Positions 24,987 through 33,140 of a DNA stretch of 64,000 bases are shown piece by piece. Source of the DNA: Streptomyces sp. NBC_01463 (lineage in GTDB: Bacteria; Actinomycetota; Actinomycetes; Streptomycetales; Streptomycetaceae); assembly GCA_036227345.1 (NCBI GenBank), contig CP109468.1:3844001-3908000 (forward strand). Direction: 5' to 3'. The notes under the pieces are model-generated. The model worked only from the letters and a program-made list of their open reading frames with translations. It was not told the DNA's origin and did not search any database. The stretch's first letter is position 1, and each line of letters starts with the position of its first letter. The position numbers were made by a program, and so were the translations under genes.

Positions 24987-25646
24987 ATGACGCACAAGGG
25001 ACGCATCGTCACCGCAGTCGCCCTCACCACCCTGACCCTCGGGCTCACGGCCTGCAATGACGGCGAGGACTCGTCATCGGCGCAGGAGTCGCCCTCGGCC
25101 TCCGCCCCGGCATCGCCGGACCCGGCGTCGTCCGACCCGGGCAGCGAGAGCCCGTCCGCGGACCCCGGCGACGACGCCGGCGCACCGGCCGGCGGTGACG
25201 TCGCCGCACCGGGCACGAAGCTCAAGATAGGCGACCGGGCGATCCTGCCGTTCACATACGGAACTGAGAAGAAGGGCACCGTCGCCGTGACCGTTACGGC
25301 GATCGAGAAGGGCGCCGAGGCCGACATGGCCCCGTTCGGCGCGAAGGCGAAGGGCATGACGCCCTACTACATCCGCATGAAGGTGGAGAACGTCAGCGGC
25401 ACCGACCTGTCGTACGCGTCCCTGAGGCTGCGCGGCAGGCTGGAGGGCGGCGGCCCCACGGGCGTCATCCTGATCGGCGACCTCCCGGGCAAGTGCGACA
25501 ACGAAACGGCCCCGCGCGACTTCACCACCAAGGGCGCGTCGTACGAGACCTGCTCGCTCAGCGCCACGAAGACCGATCCCATCGCGGCCGCCTCGTTCGA
25601 GGAGGGTGACGCGTACAGCGACAGCCCGGTCCTCTGGACCAGCTGA
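24987..25646 (+). CDS. Putative lipoprotein with Ig-like domain
   Basis: 219 residues. The signal LTTLTLGLTAC gives a lipobox (LTAC), then an acidic Ser/Ala/Pro linker (about 25-70) and a beta domain (GTKLKIGDRAILPF...GTVAVTVTAIEKG...YYIRMKVENVSGTDLSYASLRLRG). This pattern resembles DUF4352-like telokin/immunoglobulin domains of actinobacterial lipoproteins; the assignment is tentative. A hairpin terminator follows. Confidence 0.75.
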   Translation: MTHKGRIVTAVALTTLTLGLTACNDGEDSSSAQESPSASAPASPDPASSDPGSESPSADPGDDAGAPAGGDVAAPGTKLKIGDRAILPFTYGTEKKGTVAVTVTAIEKGAEADMAPFGAKAKGMTPYYIRMKVENVSGTDLSYASLRLRGRLEGGGPTGVILIGDLPGKCDNETAPRDFTTKGASYETCSLSATKTDPIAAASFEEGDAYSDSPVLWTS

Positions 25647-25668
25647 CCGCCCGTTCCCGTGTCCGCGC

Positions 25669-25701
25669 GCCGGGCATCTCGTCCTTGACGGCGTGCCCGG
25701 C
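25669..25701. terminator. Hairpin terminator
   Basis: GCCGGGCA (25669-25676) and TGCCCGGC (25694-25701) form an 8-bp stem between convergent genes. Confidence 0.55.
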
Positions 25702-25761
25702 CGGCGGCCACCCGCCTTCGAGCGCAGGCGTGCGGGCCCGAAGGGACGGCCGCGAAGAGGA

Positions 25762-26115
25762 TCAGAGGATTTCGATGTCCTTGACCCGCGGCGGATTGTT
25801 CGGGAACGTGATGTCGGTCCACCGGTTGATGCGCACGGAATCGCCGTTCGCGTCGTAGTAGATGAGATCGTTGTTGCCCGTCGAGATCCGGTCGACCCAC
25901 CAGTTGCCGAATCCGGTCCGGCCCTTGTTGGCGTAGCAGTCCACGCTGGTGCGACCGTCCAGGTGGGACCAGACCTTCAGGAAGTTCTCCCCGCCACGGC
26001 ATTCGACGTGGTCGATGGCGGCGGCGTTACTCATGGGCATGACCATCGTGACCGCCGCGGTGGCGGCGATCGCCACGCCCACGGAACGGGCCGTCCTCTT
26101 CGTCTTCGAGATCAC
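25762..26115 (-). CDS. Secreted beta/gamma-crystallin-like small protein
   Basis: 117 residues; the GTG at 26115 follows GGGGAA, and the in-frame sequence to 26199 is rejected because it precedes a clear signal peptide (KTKRTARSVGVAIAATAAVTMVMPMSNAAA). The mature protein is about 85 residues with two cysteines (VECRGG, VDCYAN) and motifs LKVWSHLDGRTSVDCYANKG and GNWWVDRISTGNNDLIYYD, resembling the single-domain beta/gamma-crystallin family that includes Streptomyces killer-toxin-like protein. GC content is lower than in the neighbours, so horizontal acquisition is possible. The role could be antimicrobial or protease-inhibitory; unproven. Confidence 0.72.
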   Translation of the reverse strand: MISKTKRTARSVGVAIAATAAVTMVMPMSNAAAIDHVECRGGENFLKVWSHLDGRTSVDCYANKGRTGFGNWWVDRISTGNNDLIYYDANGDSVRINRWTDITFPNNPPRVKDIEIL

Positions 26116-26353
26116 AAGTTCCCCTTCATTCAATGCCCGAACGGGAAGACGGTGGTCGCGGCCGAACGCATGAGGAGTAGAGAAGAAGTATTTTCCCACC
26201 TCTGCGCGGCCATTCCGTCATCCCATGCATTGCTCACTTGTTCTTGCTCTACGAAGATCCCCCAGGCGGCCACGCGGGGCAATCGTCCACGGCCTCAGGG
26301 TCCGGAAATGAACCCCTAAATGTCCAGATCGAGATGTTGGGGCTGATTACCCC
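26116..26353. other. Low-GC promoter region
   Basis: 238 bp upstream of the crystallin-like gene, distinctly AT-richer than the surroundings. CCCCTAA near 26313 and TTAGGGG (26354-26360) form a loose inverted repeat at the end of the upstream acetyltransferase gene, possibly its terminator. Confidence 0.4.
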
Positions 26354-26896
26354 TTAGGGGCGGTTTAGGCCCCACGTCTGCAAGGAGTACGGCCGCCCCT
26401 TCTCCTCCCCCTCGATCAGCGGCACGCCGAGCAGCCGGAAGCCCGTCGCCCTGGCCACCGAGACGCTGGCGGCGTTCTCCGCCTCCAGTTCGAGGATCAC
26501 GTTCTCCACGCCCAGCTCCTCGAAGGCGTAGCCGGCCATCAGCCGCACCGCCCGCGCGGCCAGCCCCTGGCCGCGGTGTGCCGGGCCGACGGCGTAACCG
26601 AGTTCCGTGCCCTCGGGCGCGCGCCGCAGCATCACCTCGCCGAGCGGTGCGCCGCCGTCGAGGGTGATGGCGAGCAGGATGGACGTGCCCTCCGCCCGCA
26701 GCTGCCGGGCCCTGTCCAGCCGGGTCCGGGCGGCGGCTTCGTCGAACGGCGAGACGATCGGCGTCCAGTACGCGATGTCGGGGTGGTCGAACAGCCCGGG
26801 CATGGCGGCCAGATCCTCTTCCGCCCAGTCGCGCAGGACGAGGCCCTCCCCCGTGACGCGGAGGTCGTCGGGAAAGGGTGACGGGGTGCTGTTCAT
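26354..26896 (-). CDS. GNAT-family N-acetyltransferase
   Basis: 180 residues with the GNAT core: LVLRDWAEEDLAAM at the start, GYAVGPAHRGQGLAARAVRLM (acetyl-CoA pyrophosphate loop, R/Q-x-x-G-x-G/A) and AENAASVSVARATGFRLLG. It is similar to RimJ-type acetyltransferases that act on protein N-termini or small molecules. TAA is the stop. It lies downstream of the TetR gene in the same direction with an 81-bp gap. The substrate is unknown. Confidence 0.85.
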   Translation of the reverse strand: MNSTPSPFPDDLRVTGEGLVLRDWAEEDLAAMPGLFDHPDIAYWTPIVSPFDEAAARTRLDRARQLRAEGTSILLAITLDGGAPLGEVMLRRAPEGTELGYAVGPAHRGQGLAARAVRLMAGYAFEELGVENVILELEAENAASVSVARATGFRLLGVPLIEGEEKGRPYSLQTWGLNRP

Positions 26897-26977
26897 GGTG
26901 CGGGACCTCCCTGGCCTGTTCAGGACGAGGAAGGATATCCGGGGGCCGGCGGCGGACGCTGTGCCGCGGTGGGCCTC

Positions 26978-27556
26978 TCAGCCCAGGGCGTTCTCGACCA
27001 GCGCTGCCCACTGGGTGACGACTCTCCGCCGGCGGGCCGTGTCGTCGGTGAGGACGTTGGCGAGGCCCAGGCCGCGGGCCATGTCGAGGAGGCCCTGGAC
27101 CGTTTCGCGCACGCCGGGGCGGGACTCGTCGGCGTGCAGGAGGCCGACGGCGATGCGGTGGGTCTCGCGGCCGACGCGGGCCTCCAGTTCGGTGACGCGG
27201 GGGCGGAGCTGCTCCTCGTTGGAGGCGGCGACCCAGAGTTGCAGGGCGGCGCGGAACAGCGGGCCCGTGTAGAGGTCGACGAGGGCGGCGACGACCGCGG
27301 CACGGTCCTGGTCGGGGAGGGCCCGCAGAGCGGCGGAGCGCTCCTCGGCGACGTATTCGACGGCCCCGGTGAACAGGTCCTCGCGGGTCGGGAAGTGGTG
27401 CTGGGCGGCGCCGCGCGAGACGCCGGCACGCATCGCGACCACGGAGACCGTGGAGCCGGCCCAGCCATGTTCGGCGAGGCAGGCGACCGCGGCTTCGAGG
27501 AGCTTCTGCCGGGTGGCGCGGCTGCGGTCCTGCTTGGGCGGTGTCACAGCAGCCAT
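26978..27556 (-). CDS. TetR-family regulator, probable repressor of the catabolic operon
   Basis: 192 residues with an N-terminal HTH (STVSVVAMRAGVSRGAAQHHFPTREDLF). The start at 27556 overlaps the end of the enoyl-CoA hydratase gene by 13 bp; a GTG at 27547 is an alternative. As the last gene of the leftward acyl-CoA operon it probably autoregulates it, with the CAAGC-AC-GCTTG palindrome at 37338-37349 as candidate operator. Analogous terminal or adjacent TetR regulators occur in Atu and Liu clusters. The ligand is likely an acyl-CoA, by inference. Confidence 0.85.
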   Translation of the reverse strand: MAAVTPPKQDRSRATRQKLLEAAVACLAEHGWAGSTVSVVAMRAGVSRGAAQHHFPTREDLFTGAVEYVAEERSAALRALPDQDRAAVVAALVDLYTGPLFRAALQLWVAASNEEQLRPRVTELEARVGRETHRIAVGLLHADESRPGVRETVQGLLDMARGLGLANVLTDDTARRRRVVTQWAALVENALG

Positions 27557-28278
27557 GCGGGGTCCCGTCGTTCCAGGAAGGCCGTCATCCCCTCCCGGGC
27601 CTCGTCGGAGGCGAAGAGTGCCGCGGAGCGGGCGATGAGGTCTTCGGCGTACTGATCGAAAGTCTCCCGCACAGTAGCCGTGACCAGCTCCTTCGATGCG
27701 GCCAGGCCCTGCGGCGAGGCTCTGCGCAGTCCGTCGAGTACCGGTACGAGCGCCTCGTCCACGTCCTCGGCGGCGATGCTCACGAGGCCGGTCCTGGCGG
27801 CTTCCGTCGCGTCGAAGCGCTCGCCGGTGAGGTAGTAGCGGGCCGCCGCCCGGGGCTCCAGGCGGGGCAGCAGCGGGAGGGAGATCACAGCGGGGGCGAG
27901 GCCGAGGCGGGATTCGGTCAGGGCGAAGGAGGAGCCGGGTCCCGCGACCGAGATGTCGCAGGCGGCGAGGAGGCCGAGGCCGCCGGCCCGGACGTGGCCG
28001 GTGACCCGGGCGACGACCGGTTTGGGAAGGGTGACGATCTGCCGCAGGAGGGCGACGAAGGCGTGCGGGTCGGCCGGGGCGGTGAGGTCGGCGCCCGCGC
28101 AGAACGTGTTGCCGGTGTGGGTGAGGACCACGGCCCGGACGGCGGCGTCCGCCGCGCAGGTGCCGAGGGCCTCGGCCAGGCCGGTCACGAGGCGTGCGGA
28201 CAGGGCGTTGCGGTTGGCCGGGGAGTCGAGCGTGAGGGTGGTGATGCCACGCTCGTGCGTGGATGGGGCGAGGGTCAT
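27544..28278 (-). CDS. Enoyl-CoA hydratase/isomerase family protein
   Basis: 244 residues, crotonase fold: NTFCAGADLT and GHVRAGGLGLLAACDISVAG form the oxyanion hole and active-site region, with ESRLGLAPAVISLPLLPRL following. The usual catalytic Glu at the end of the GG...LGLAPA region is not obvious, so it may be a hydratase or an isomerase. The start ATG overlaps the stop of the upstream ligase gene (4 bp). Hydration of the carboxylated enoyl-CoA made by the upstream carboxylase is the likely step. Confidence 0.87.
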   Translation of the reverse strand: MTLAPSTHERGITTLTLDSPANRNALSARLVTGLAEALGTCAADAAVRAVVLTHTGNTFCAGADLTAPADPHAFVALLRQIVTLPKPVVARVTGHVRAGGLGLLAACDISVAGPGSSFALTESRLGLAPAVISLPLLPRLEPRAAARYYLTGERFDATEAARTGLVSIAAEDVDEALVPVLDGLRRASPQGLAASKELVTATVRETFDQYAEDLIARSAALFASDEAREGMTAFLERRDPAWLL

Positions 28279-29864
28279 TGCTGCTTCTCCCTTTCGCGCA
28301 GTTCGCGGCGCAGGATCTTCCCGGACGCGGCGCGCGGCACCGCGTCGATGAACTCGGTCTGCCGGACCTTCTTGTACGGGGCGACGCGCTCGGCGACGTA
28401 CACCATGACGTCGTCGGCGGTGATGTCCCGCGCGGCCGGCTGGCGGACGAGGAAGGCCTTGGGGATCTCGTTCCCGTCGGCGTCGTACACGCCGATGACG
28501 GCCGCGTCGGCGATCGCGGGGTGGGTGAGGAGGAGCGCCTCGAGTTCGGCGGGGGCCACCTGGTAGCCCTTGTACTTGATCAGTTCCTTGACCCGGTCGA
28601 CGACGAACAGCCAGCCGTCCTCGTCGACCCTGCCGATGTCGCCGGTGTGCACCCAGCCGTCGGCGTCGATCATCTCGGCGGTGGCCTCGGGGCGGTTCAG
28701 GTAGCCCTTCATCACCTGCGGGCCGCGGATGAGGATCTCGCCGTCGGTGCCGGTTCCGGCGTCCTCGTCCGGGGCGTCGAGCGAGACGATCCGCATCTCG
28801 GTGCTGGGCAGCAGCGTGCCGACGGCTCCGGGCGGCGGGTTCTCCGCGGCGAGCGGGACGACGTGGGTGCCCGGTGAGAGCTCCGTCATCCCGTACGCCT
28901 GGCGTACGGGCGGCAGCCCCAGGCGCCGGGAGCAGGCGGTGGCGAGGTCCGCGTCGAGCGGGGCGGCGGCGCTGACGATGTACTCAAGCGAGGACAGGTC
29001 GTAGCGGTCGACGACCGGGTGCTTGGCGAGGGCCAGCACGATCGGCGGGGCCACGTACAGCCCGTTGATGCGGTGCGTCTCGATCGCGGCGAGGAACTGG
29101 GCGAGGTCGAAGCGCGGCAGGACCACGACGGTGGCGCCGGTGCGCAGGGGCGCGTTCATCAGGGCGGTGAGCCCGTAGATGTGGAAGAAGGGCAGGACGG
29201 CCAGGATGCGGTGGCCGGGGCCCATGGGGATGAAGGGGCTCAGCTGCTCCAGGTTGGTGGCCATGGAGCGGTGGGTGAGCATGACGCCCTTGGGGGTGCC
29301 GGTGGTGCCGGAGGAGTACGGCAGGGCGGCGATGTCCTCGGCCGGGTCGATCGTCACCATCGGCTCGGGGGCGGTGGTGGTCAGCATGTCGAGGACGGAG
29401 GTGTGTCCGTCGGCCTGGTCGCAGACGAAGATCTCCTGGATCCCGCCGACGAGTTCGGCGGCGCGGCGGGCCGTGCCCAGGAGCGGGGAGACGGTGACGA
29501 TCCAGCGGGCGGAGGAGTCGCGGAGCTGTTTGGCGAACTCCTCGGCGGTGGCGAGCGGGTGGACGGTGGTGACGGTGGCACCGGCCCGGGTCGCGGCGAA
29601 GAAGACCGCCGGGTAGGCGATGGTGTTGGGGCTGTGCAGGGCGAGGACGTCGCCCTTGGCGACTCCGGCGGCGGCGAGACCGGCGGATATCTTCCGGTGG
29701 AAGCCGTCGAGCTGCCGGTATGTGAGCCGGCTCGCGTCGTCCGTCCCGTCGATCAGGGCGACGTTGTCGCCGAACTCCTCGGCGGCCCGGCCCAGGACGG
29801 CGTCGTGGATGGCCGTGTCGAGTGGCTGGACGTCGGGATAGTCGCTCCGGAACACGAACACCAT
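28275..29864 (-). CDS. 4-coumarate/cinnamate-CoA ligase-like enzyme
   Basis: 529 residues from the ATG at 29864 (GAAGGGACC upstream). Box I is SSGTTGTPKGV (184-194) and the box II-like motif is GEILIRG, followed by DRVKELIKYKGYQVAPAELE and the catalytic Lys in ASGKILRRELR. The pocket segment reads VSAAAPLDADL with Ala at 299, where plant 4CLs have Gly; the characterised S. coelicolor cinnamate:CoA ligase also carries Ala here, as I recall. It could therefore activate cinnamate-type or other medium carboxylic acids for this operon. A 155-bp gap separates it from the acyl-CoA dehydrogenase gene, so a second promoter is possible. Confidence 0.88.
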   Translation of the reverse strand: MVFVFRSDYPDVQPLDTAIHDAVLGRAAEEFGDNVALIDGTDDASRLTYRQLDGFHRKISAGLAAAGVAKGDVLALHSPNTIAYPAVFFAATRAGATVTTVHPLATAEEFAKQLRDSSARWIVTVSPLLGTARRAAELVGGIQEIFVCDQADGHTSVLDMLTTTAPEPMVTIDPAEDIAALPYSSGTTGTPKGVMLTHRSMATNLEQLSPFIPMGPGHRILAVLPFFHIYGLTALMNAPLRTGATVVVLPRFDLAQFLAAIETHRINGLYVAPPIVLALAKHPVVDRYDLSSLEYIVSAAAPLDADLATACSRRLGLPPVRQAYGMTELSPGTHVVPLAAENPPPGAVGTLLPSTEMRIVSLDAPDEDAGTGTDGEILIRGPQVMKGYLNRPEATAEMIDADGWVHTGDIGRVDEDGWLFVVDRVKELIKYKGYQVAPAELEALLLTHPAIADAAVIGVYDADGNEIPKAFLVRQPAARDITADDVMVYVAERVAPYKKVRQTEFIDAVPRAASGKILRRELREREKQQ

Positions 29865-30019
29865 GGCGGATGGTCCCTTCGGTGCGGAATGGCGGGACGG
29901 CGGGTGGGCCGTCCCGTACGACGCGTGGGGAGATGGCGTACGGTGCCGTGGCCGGGGCCGCCCCCGGGGGTCGGGGAGGGACGGGCCCGGCACGGTGTGG
30001 AGAGACAGAATGGCCCGCG

Positions 30020-31180
30020 TCAGTACGACTTGGGGAGACCCAGGGACTGGTGGGATACGTAGTTCAGGATCATTTCCCGGCTGACGGGCGCGATCCGGGC
30101 CACCCGGGACGCGGTGATCAGGGAGCCGAGGCCGTACTCGCGGGTGAGGCCGTTGCCGCCGAGGGTGTGGACGGCCTGGTCGACGGCCTTCACGCAGGCC
30201 TCCCCGGCCGCGTACTTCGCCATGTTGGCGGCCTCGCCCGCGCCGATGTCGTCGCCGTCGTCGTAGAGCCGGGCGGCCTTCTGCATCATCAGCCGGGCCA
30301 GTTCGAGTTCGATGTGGGCCTGGGCGAGGGGATGGGCGATGGCCTGGTGGGCGCCGATGGGCTCCTTCCACACCTGCCGGGTCTTCGCGTACTCGACGGC
30401 GCGGCCGAGCGCGTAGCGGCCCATGCCGATGCCGAACGCGGCGGTCATGATGCGTTCGGGGTTCAGCCCGGCGAAGAGCTGGAGCAGGCCCGCGTCCTCG
30501 TCTCCCACCAGCGCGTCGGCGGGCAGCCGTACGTCGTCGAGGACCAGCTCGAACTGCTTCTCCGGGGCCTGGAGTTCCATGTCGATCCGCGAGCGCAGGA
30601 AGCCGGGGGCCTCGCGCGGGACGATGAACAGGCAGGGCTTCAGCTTGCCCGACCTGGCGTCCTCGGTGCGGCCGACGATGAGGGTGGCGTCGGCGATGTC
30701 GACCCCGGAGACGAAGACCTTGCGCCCGGTGAGCACCCAGTCCTCGCCGTCGCGGCGGGCGGTGGTGGTGATCCGGTGGGAGTTGGAGCCGGCGTCGGGT
30801 TCGGTGATGCCGAAGGCCATGGTGAGGCTGCCGTCGGCGAGGCCGGGCAGCCACTGCCGCTTCTGGGCGTCGGTGCCGAAGCGGGCTATCACGGTGCCGC
30901 AGATGGCCGGCGAGACGACCATCATGAGCAGCGGCGAGCCGGCTGCCCCCAACTCCTCCAGGACTATGGAGAGTTCCGCCATGCCGCTGCCTCCGCCGCC
31001 GTACTCCTCGGGGAGGTTCACGCCGAGGTAGCCCAGCTTGGCGGCCTCGGCCCACAGTTCGCGGGGGTGGGCGCCGTCGCGGACGACGGACGTCATGTAG
31101 TCGCGCCCGTACCGCTTGCCGAGGGCGGCGACGGCGGTGCGCAGGGCCTGGTGCTCTTCGGTTTCGAGGACGGTGCTCAT
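30020..31180 (-). CDS. Acyl-CoA dehydrogenase
   Basis: 386 residues, full length for the family. Landmarks are PEEYGGGGSGM, FGITEPDAGSNSHRITTTA (flavin/substrate motif), GRKVFVSGVDIA and the C-terminal HTLGGNGLTREYGLGSLITASRVARIAPVSREMIL, which carries GGNG and the FAD-binding arginine. The ATG overlaps the stop of the biotin carboxylase gene (ATGA). In Liu/Atu-type pathways this step makes the alpha,beta-unsaturated acyl-CoA before carboxylation; by position it could be AtuD- or LiuA-like. Confidence 0.9.
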   Translation of the reverse strand: MSTVLETEEHQALRTAVAALGKRYGRDYMTSVVRDGAHPRELWAEAAKLGYLGVNLPEEYGGGGSGMAELSIVLEELGAAGSPLLMMVVSPAICGTVIARFGTDAQKRQWLPGLADGSLTMAFGITEPDAGSNSHRITTTARRDGEDWVLTGRKVFVSGVDIADATLIVGRTEDARSGKLKPCLFIVPREAPGFLRSRIDMELQAPEKQFELVLDDVRLPADALVGDEDAGLLQLFAGLNPERIMTAAFGIGMGRYALGRAVEYAKTRQVWKEPIGAHQAIAHPLAQAHIELELARLMMQKAARLYDDGDDIGAGEAANMAKYAAGEACVKAVDQAVHTLGGNGLTREYGLGSLITASRVARIAPVSREMILNYVSHQSLGLPKSY

Positions 31181-33132
31181 GCGTTCGGTTCCTCCTGTGC
31201 GTCAGTGACGACGGCGAGCAGGGCGCCGACCTCCACCTGGAGGCCGGGTGCGGCGTGGAGCGCGGTGAGGGTGCCGGACGCGGGGGCGAGGATGCGGTGC
31301 TCCATCTTCATCGCCTCCAGCCAGATCAGCGGCTGCCCGGCCTCGACGGTGCTCCCGGCCTCCAGTCCCTCCGCGAGGCGGACGACGGTGCCGGGCATCG
31401 GGGCGAGCAGGGAGCCGGGTTCGGTGCGTGCGGCGGGGTCGGTGAAGCGGGGCAGCGCGGTGAAGGCGTGGGAGCCGGTGGCGGTGTCCACGTACAGCCG
31501 CCGGTCGCGGCCGAGGATGTGGAAGTGCCTCGTGACGCCTTCCTGTTCGAGGGTGACGCGCGTGCGGCCCGCGGAGACGACGCGGACGCCCTCCGCGTCG
31601 ACGGTCACACCGTCACGGGTGGTGCGGTAGGCGATCGCGTACTCGTGGCCGTCCGGCTCGCTGCGGTAGCTCCTGAGCTGGGGCTGAGAGGGGACGTTGC
31701 GCCAGGCGCCGAAGCGGACGAACCCGCCCGCGGTGGTCGATGTGGCGTTGCGGGCCGCCTCGGCGAGCGCGGCGGCGGTGGCGGCCAGCCGCACGTCCGC
31801 CGCGTCGGGCGCGGAGGCCATCGCGGCCAGGTGCCGGTCGTAGAAACCGGTGTCGAGGCGGGCGGCGACGTAGTCCGGGTGGCGCAGGGAGCGTACGAGC
31901 AGGTCGCGGTTGGTGACGGGGCCGTGGATGCGGGCGCGCTCCAGGGCGCGGGCGAGGAGGCGGACGGCTTCGGTGCGGGTGGGGGCGTGGGCGATGACCT
32001 TGGCGAGCATCGGGTCGTAGTGCACCCCGATGGTGTCGCCGCCGGTGTAGCCGGTGTCCAGGCGCAGACCCGGCTCGTCCGGCACGTCGAACGAGAGCAG
32101 TGCTCCGGTCTGCGGCTGCCAGTCACGCGCCGGGTCCTCGGCGTAGAGCCGGGCCTCGACGGCGTGCCCGACGGGCGTGGGCGGTTCGGCGGCGGGCAGC
32201 GGTTCTCCCTCCGCGATCCGCAGTTGCAGCGCCACCAGGTCGAGGCCGAACACGGCCTCCGTGACGGGGTGTTCGACCTGGAGGCGGGTGTTCATCTCCA
32301 GGAAGTAGGGCCGTTCGTCGGCGGTGACCAGGAACTCGACGGTGCCGGCGCCCCGGTATCCGACGGCCCGTGCGGCGGCCGTGGCGGCGGTGTGCAGCCG
32401 CTCGCGGAGCGCGCAGGTGAGACCGGGCGCGGGGGCCTCCTCGATGACCTTCTGGTGGCGGCGCTGGAGGGAGCAGTCGCGGGTGCCGAGTGCCCAGACG
32501 CCGTCGTGCCCGTCGGCCATGACCTGGACCTCGACGTGCCGGCCGCGCTCCACGTACGGCTCGGCGAAGACCTCGCCGTCCCCGAAAGCGGACAGCGCCT
32601 CGGCCGCCGCGGCCGTCAGCTCACCGGGCAGGTCGCCCAGTTCCCGGACGATCCGCATGCCGCGTCCGCCGCCTCCGGCAGCCGCCTTCAGCAGCAGCGG
32701 CAGGTCCTCGGCGGTGGCGGCCGCCGGGTCGACGGCGGCGAGCAGCGGAACCCCGGCCGCGGCCATCAGCTCCTTGGCGCGGGTCTTGGACGCCATCAGT
32801 TCGATGGCCCCGGCCGGCGGGCCCACCCAGAGCAGCCCGGCGTCCTGCACGGCGGCGGCGAATCCGGCGTTCTCGGAGAGGAAGCCGTACCCGGGGTGGA
32901 CGGCGTCGGCGCCCGCGGCGAGCGCGGCGGCGACGACGAGGTCGCCGCGCAGATACGTGTCGGCGGGGGCCGCCCCCGGCAGCCGTACGGCGGTGTCGGC
33001 CTCCCGTACGTGCAGGGCGTCGGCGTCCGCGTCGGAGTACACGGCGACGGTCGCGATGCCGAGCGCACGGCAGGTGCGGAAGATCCGGCAGGCGATCTCG
33101 CCCCGGTTGGCGACGAGCAGAGTGGTGATCAT
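31177..33132 (-). CDS. Acyl-CoA carboxylase alpha chain (biotin carboxylase plus BCCP)
   Basis: 651 residues from the ATG at 33132. The N-terminal biotin carboxylase domain opens with LVANRGEIACRIFRTCR, has the ATP-grasp glycine-rich loop LLKAAAGGGGRGMR, and EVQVMADGHDGVWALGTRDCSLQRRHQKVIEEAP. FLEMNTRLQVEHPVTE is the C-terminal part of the domain. The biotinyl domain ends the protein with EAMKMEH, biotinylated at Lys609. Length and architecture match methylcrotonyl/geranyl-CoA carboxylase alpha chains rather than acetyl-CoA carboxylase. It lies 8 bp downstream of the beta-chain gene. Confidence 0.93.
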   Translation of the reverse strand: MITTLLVANRGEIACRIFRTCRALGIATVAVYSDADADALHVREADTAVRLPGAAPADTYLRGDLVVAAALAAGADAVHPGYGFLSENAGFAAAVQDAGLLWVGPPAGAIELMASKTRAKELMAAAGVPLLAAVDPAAATAEDLPLLLKAAAGGGGRGMRIVRELGDLPGELTAAAAEALSAFGDGEVFAEPYVERGRHVEVQVMADGHDGVWALGTRDCSLQRRHQKVIEEAPAPGLTCALRERLHTAATAAARAVGYRGAGTVEFLVTADERPYFLEMNTRLQVEHPVTEAVFGLDLVALQLRIAEGEPLPAAEPPTPVGHAVEARLYAEDPARDWQPQTGALLSFDVPDEPGLRLDTGYTGGDTIGVHYDPMLAKVIAHAPTRTEAVRLLARALERARIHGPVTNRDLLVRSLRHPDYVAARLDTGFYDRHLAAMASAPDAADVRLAATAAALAEAARNATSTTAGGFVRFGAWRNVPSQPQLRSYRSEPDGHEYAIAYRTTRDGVTVDAEGVRVVSAGRTRVTLEQEGVTRHFHILGRDRRLYVDTATGSHAFTALPRFTDPAARTEPGSLLAPMPGTVVRLAEGLEAGSTVEAGQPLIWLEAMKMEHRILAPASGTLTALHAAPGLQVEVGALLAVVTDAQEEPNA

Positions 33133-33140
33133 CTGGTTTC

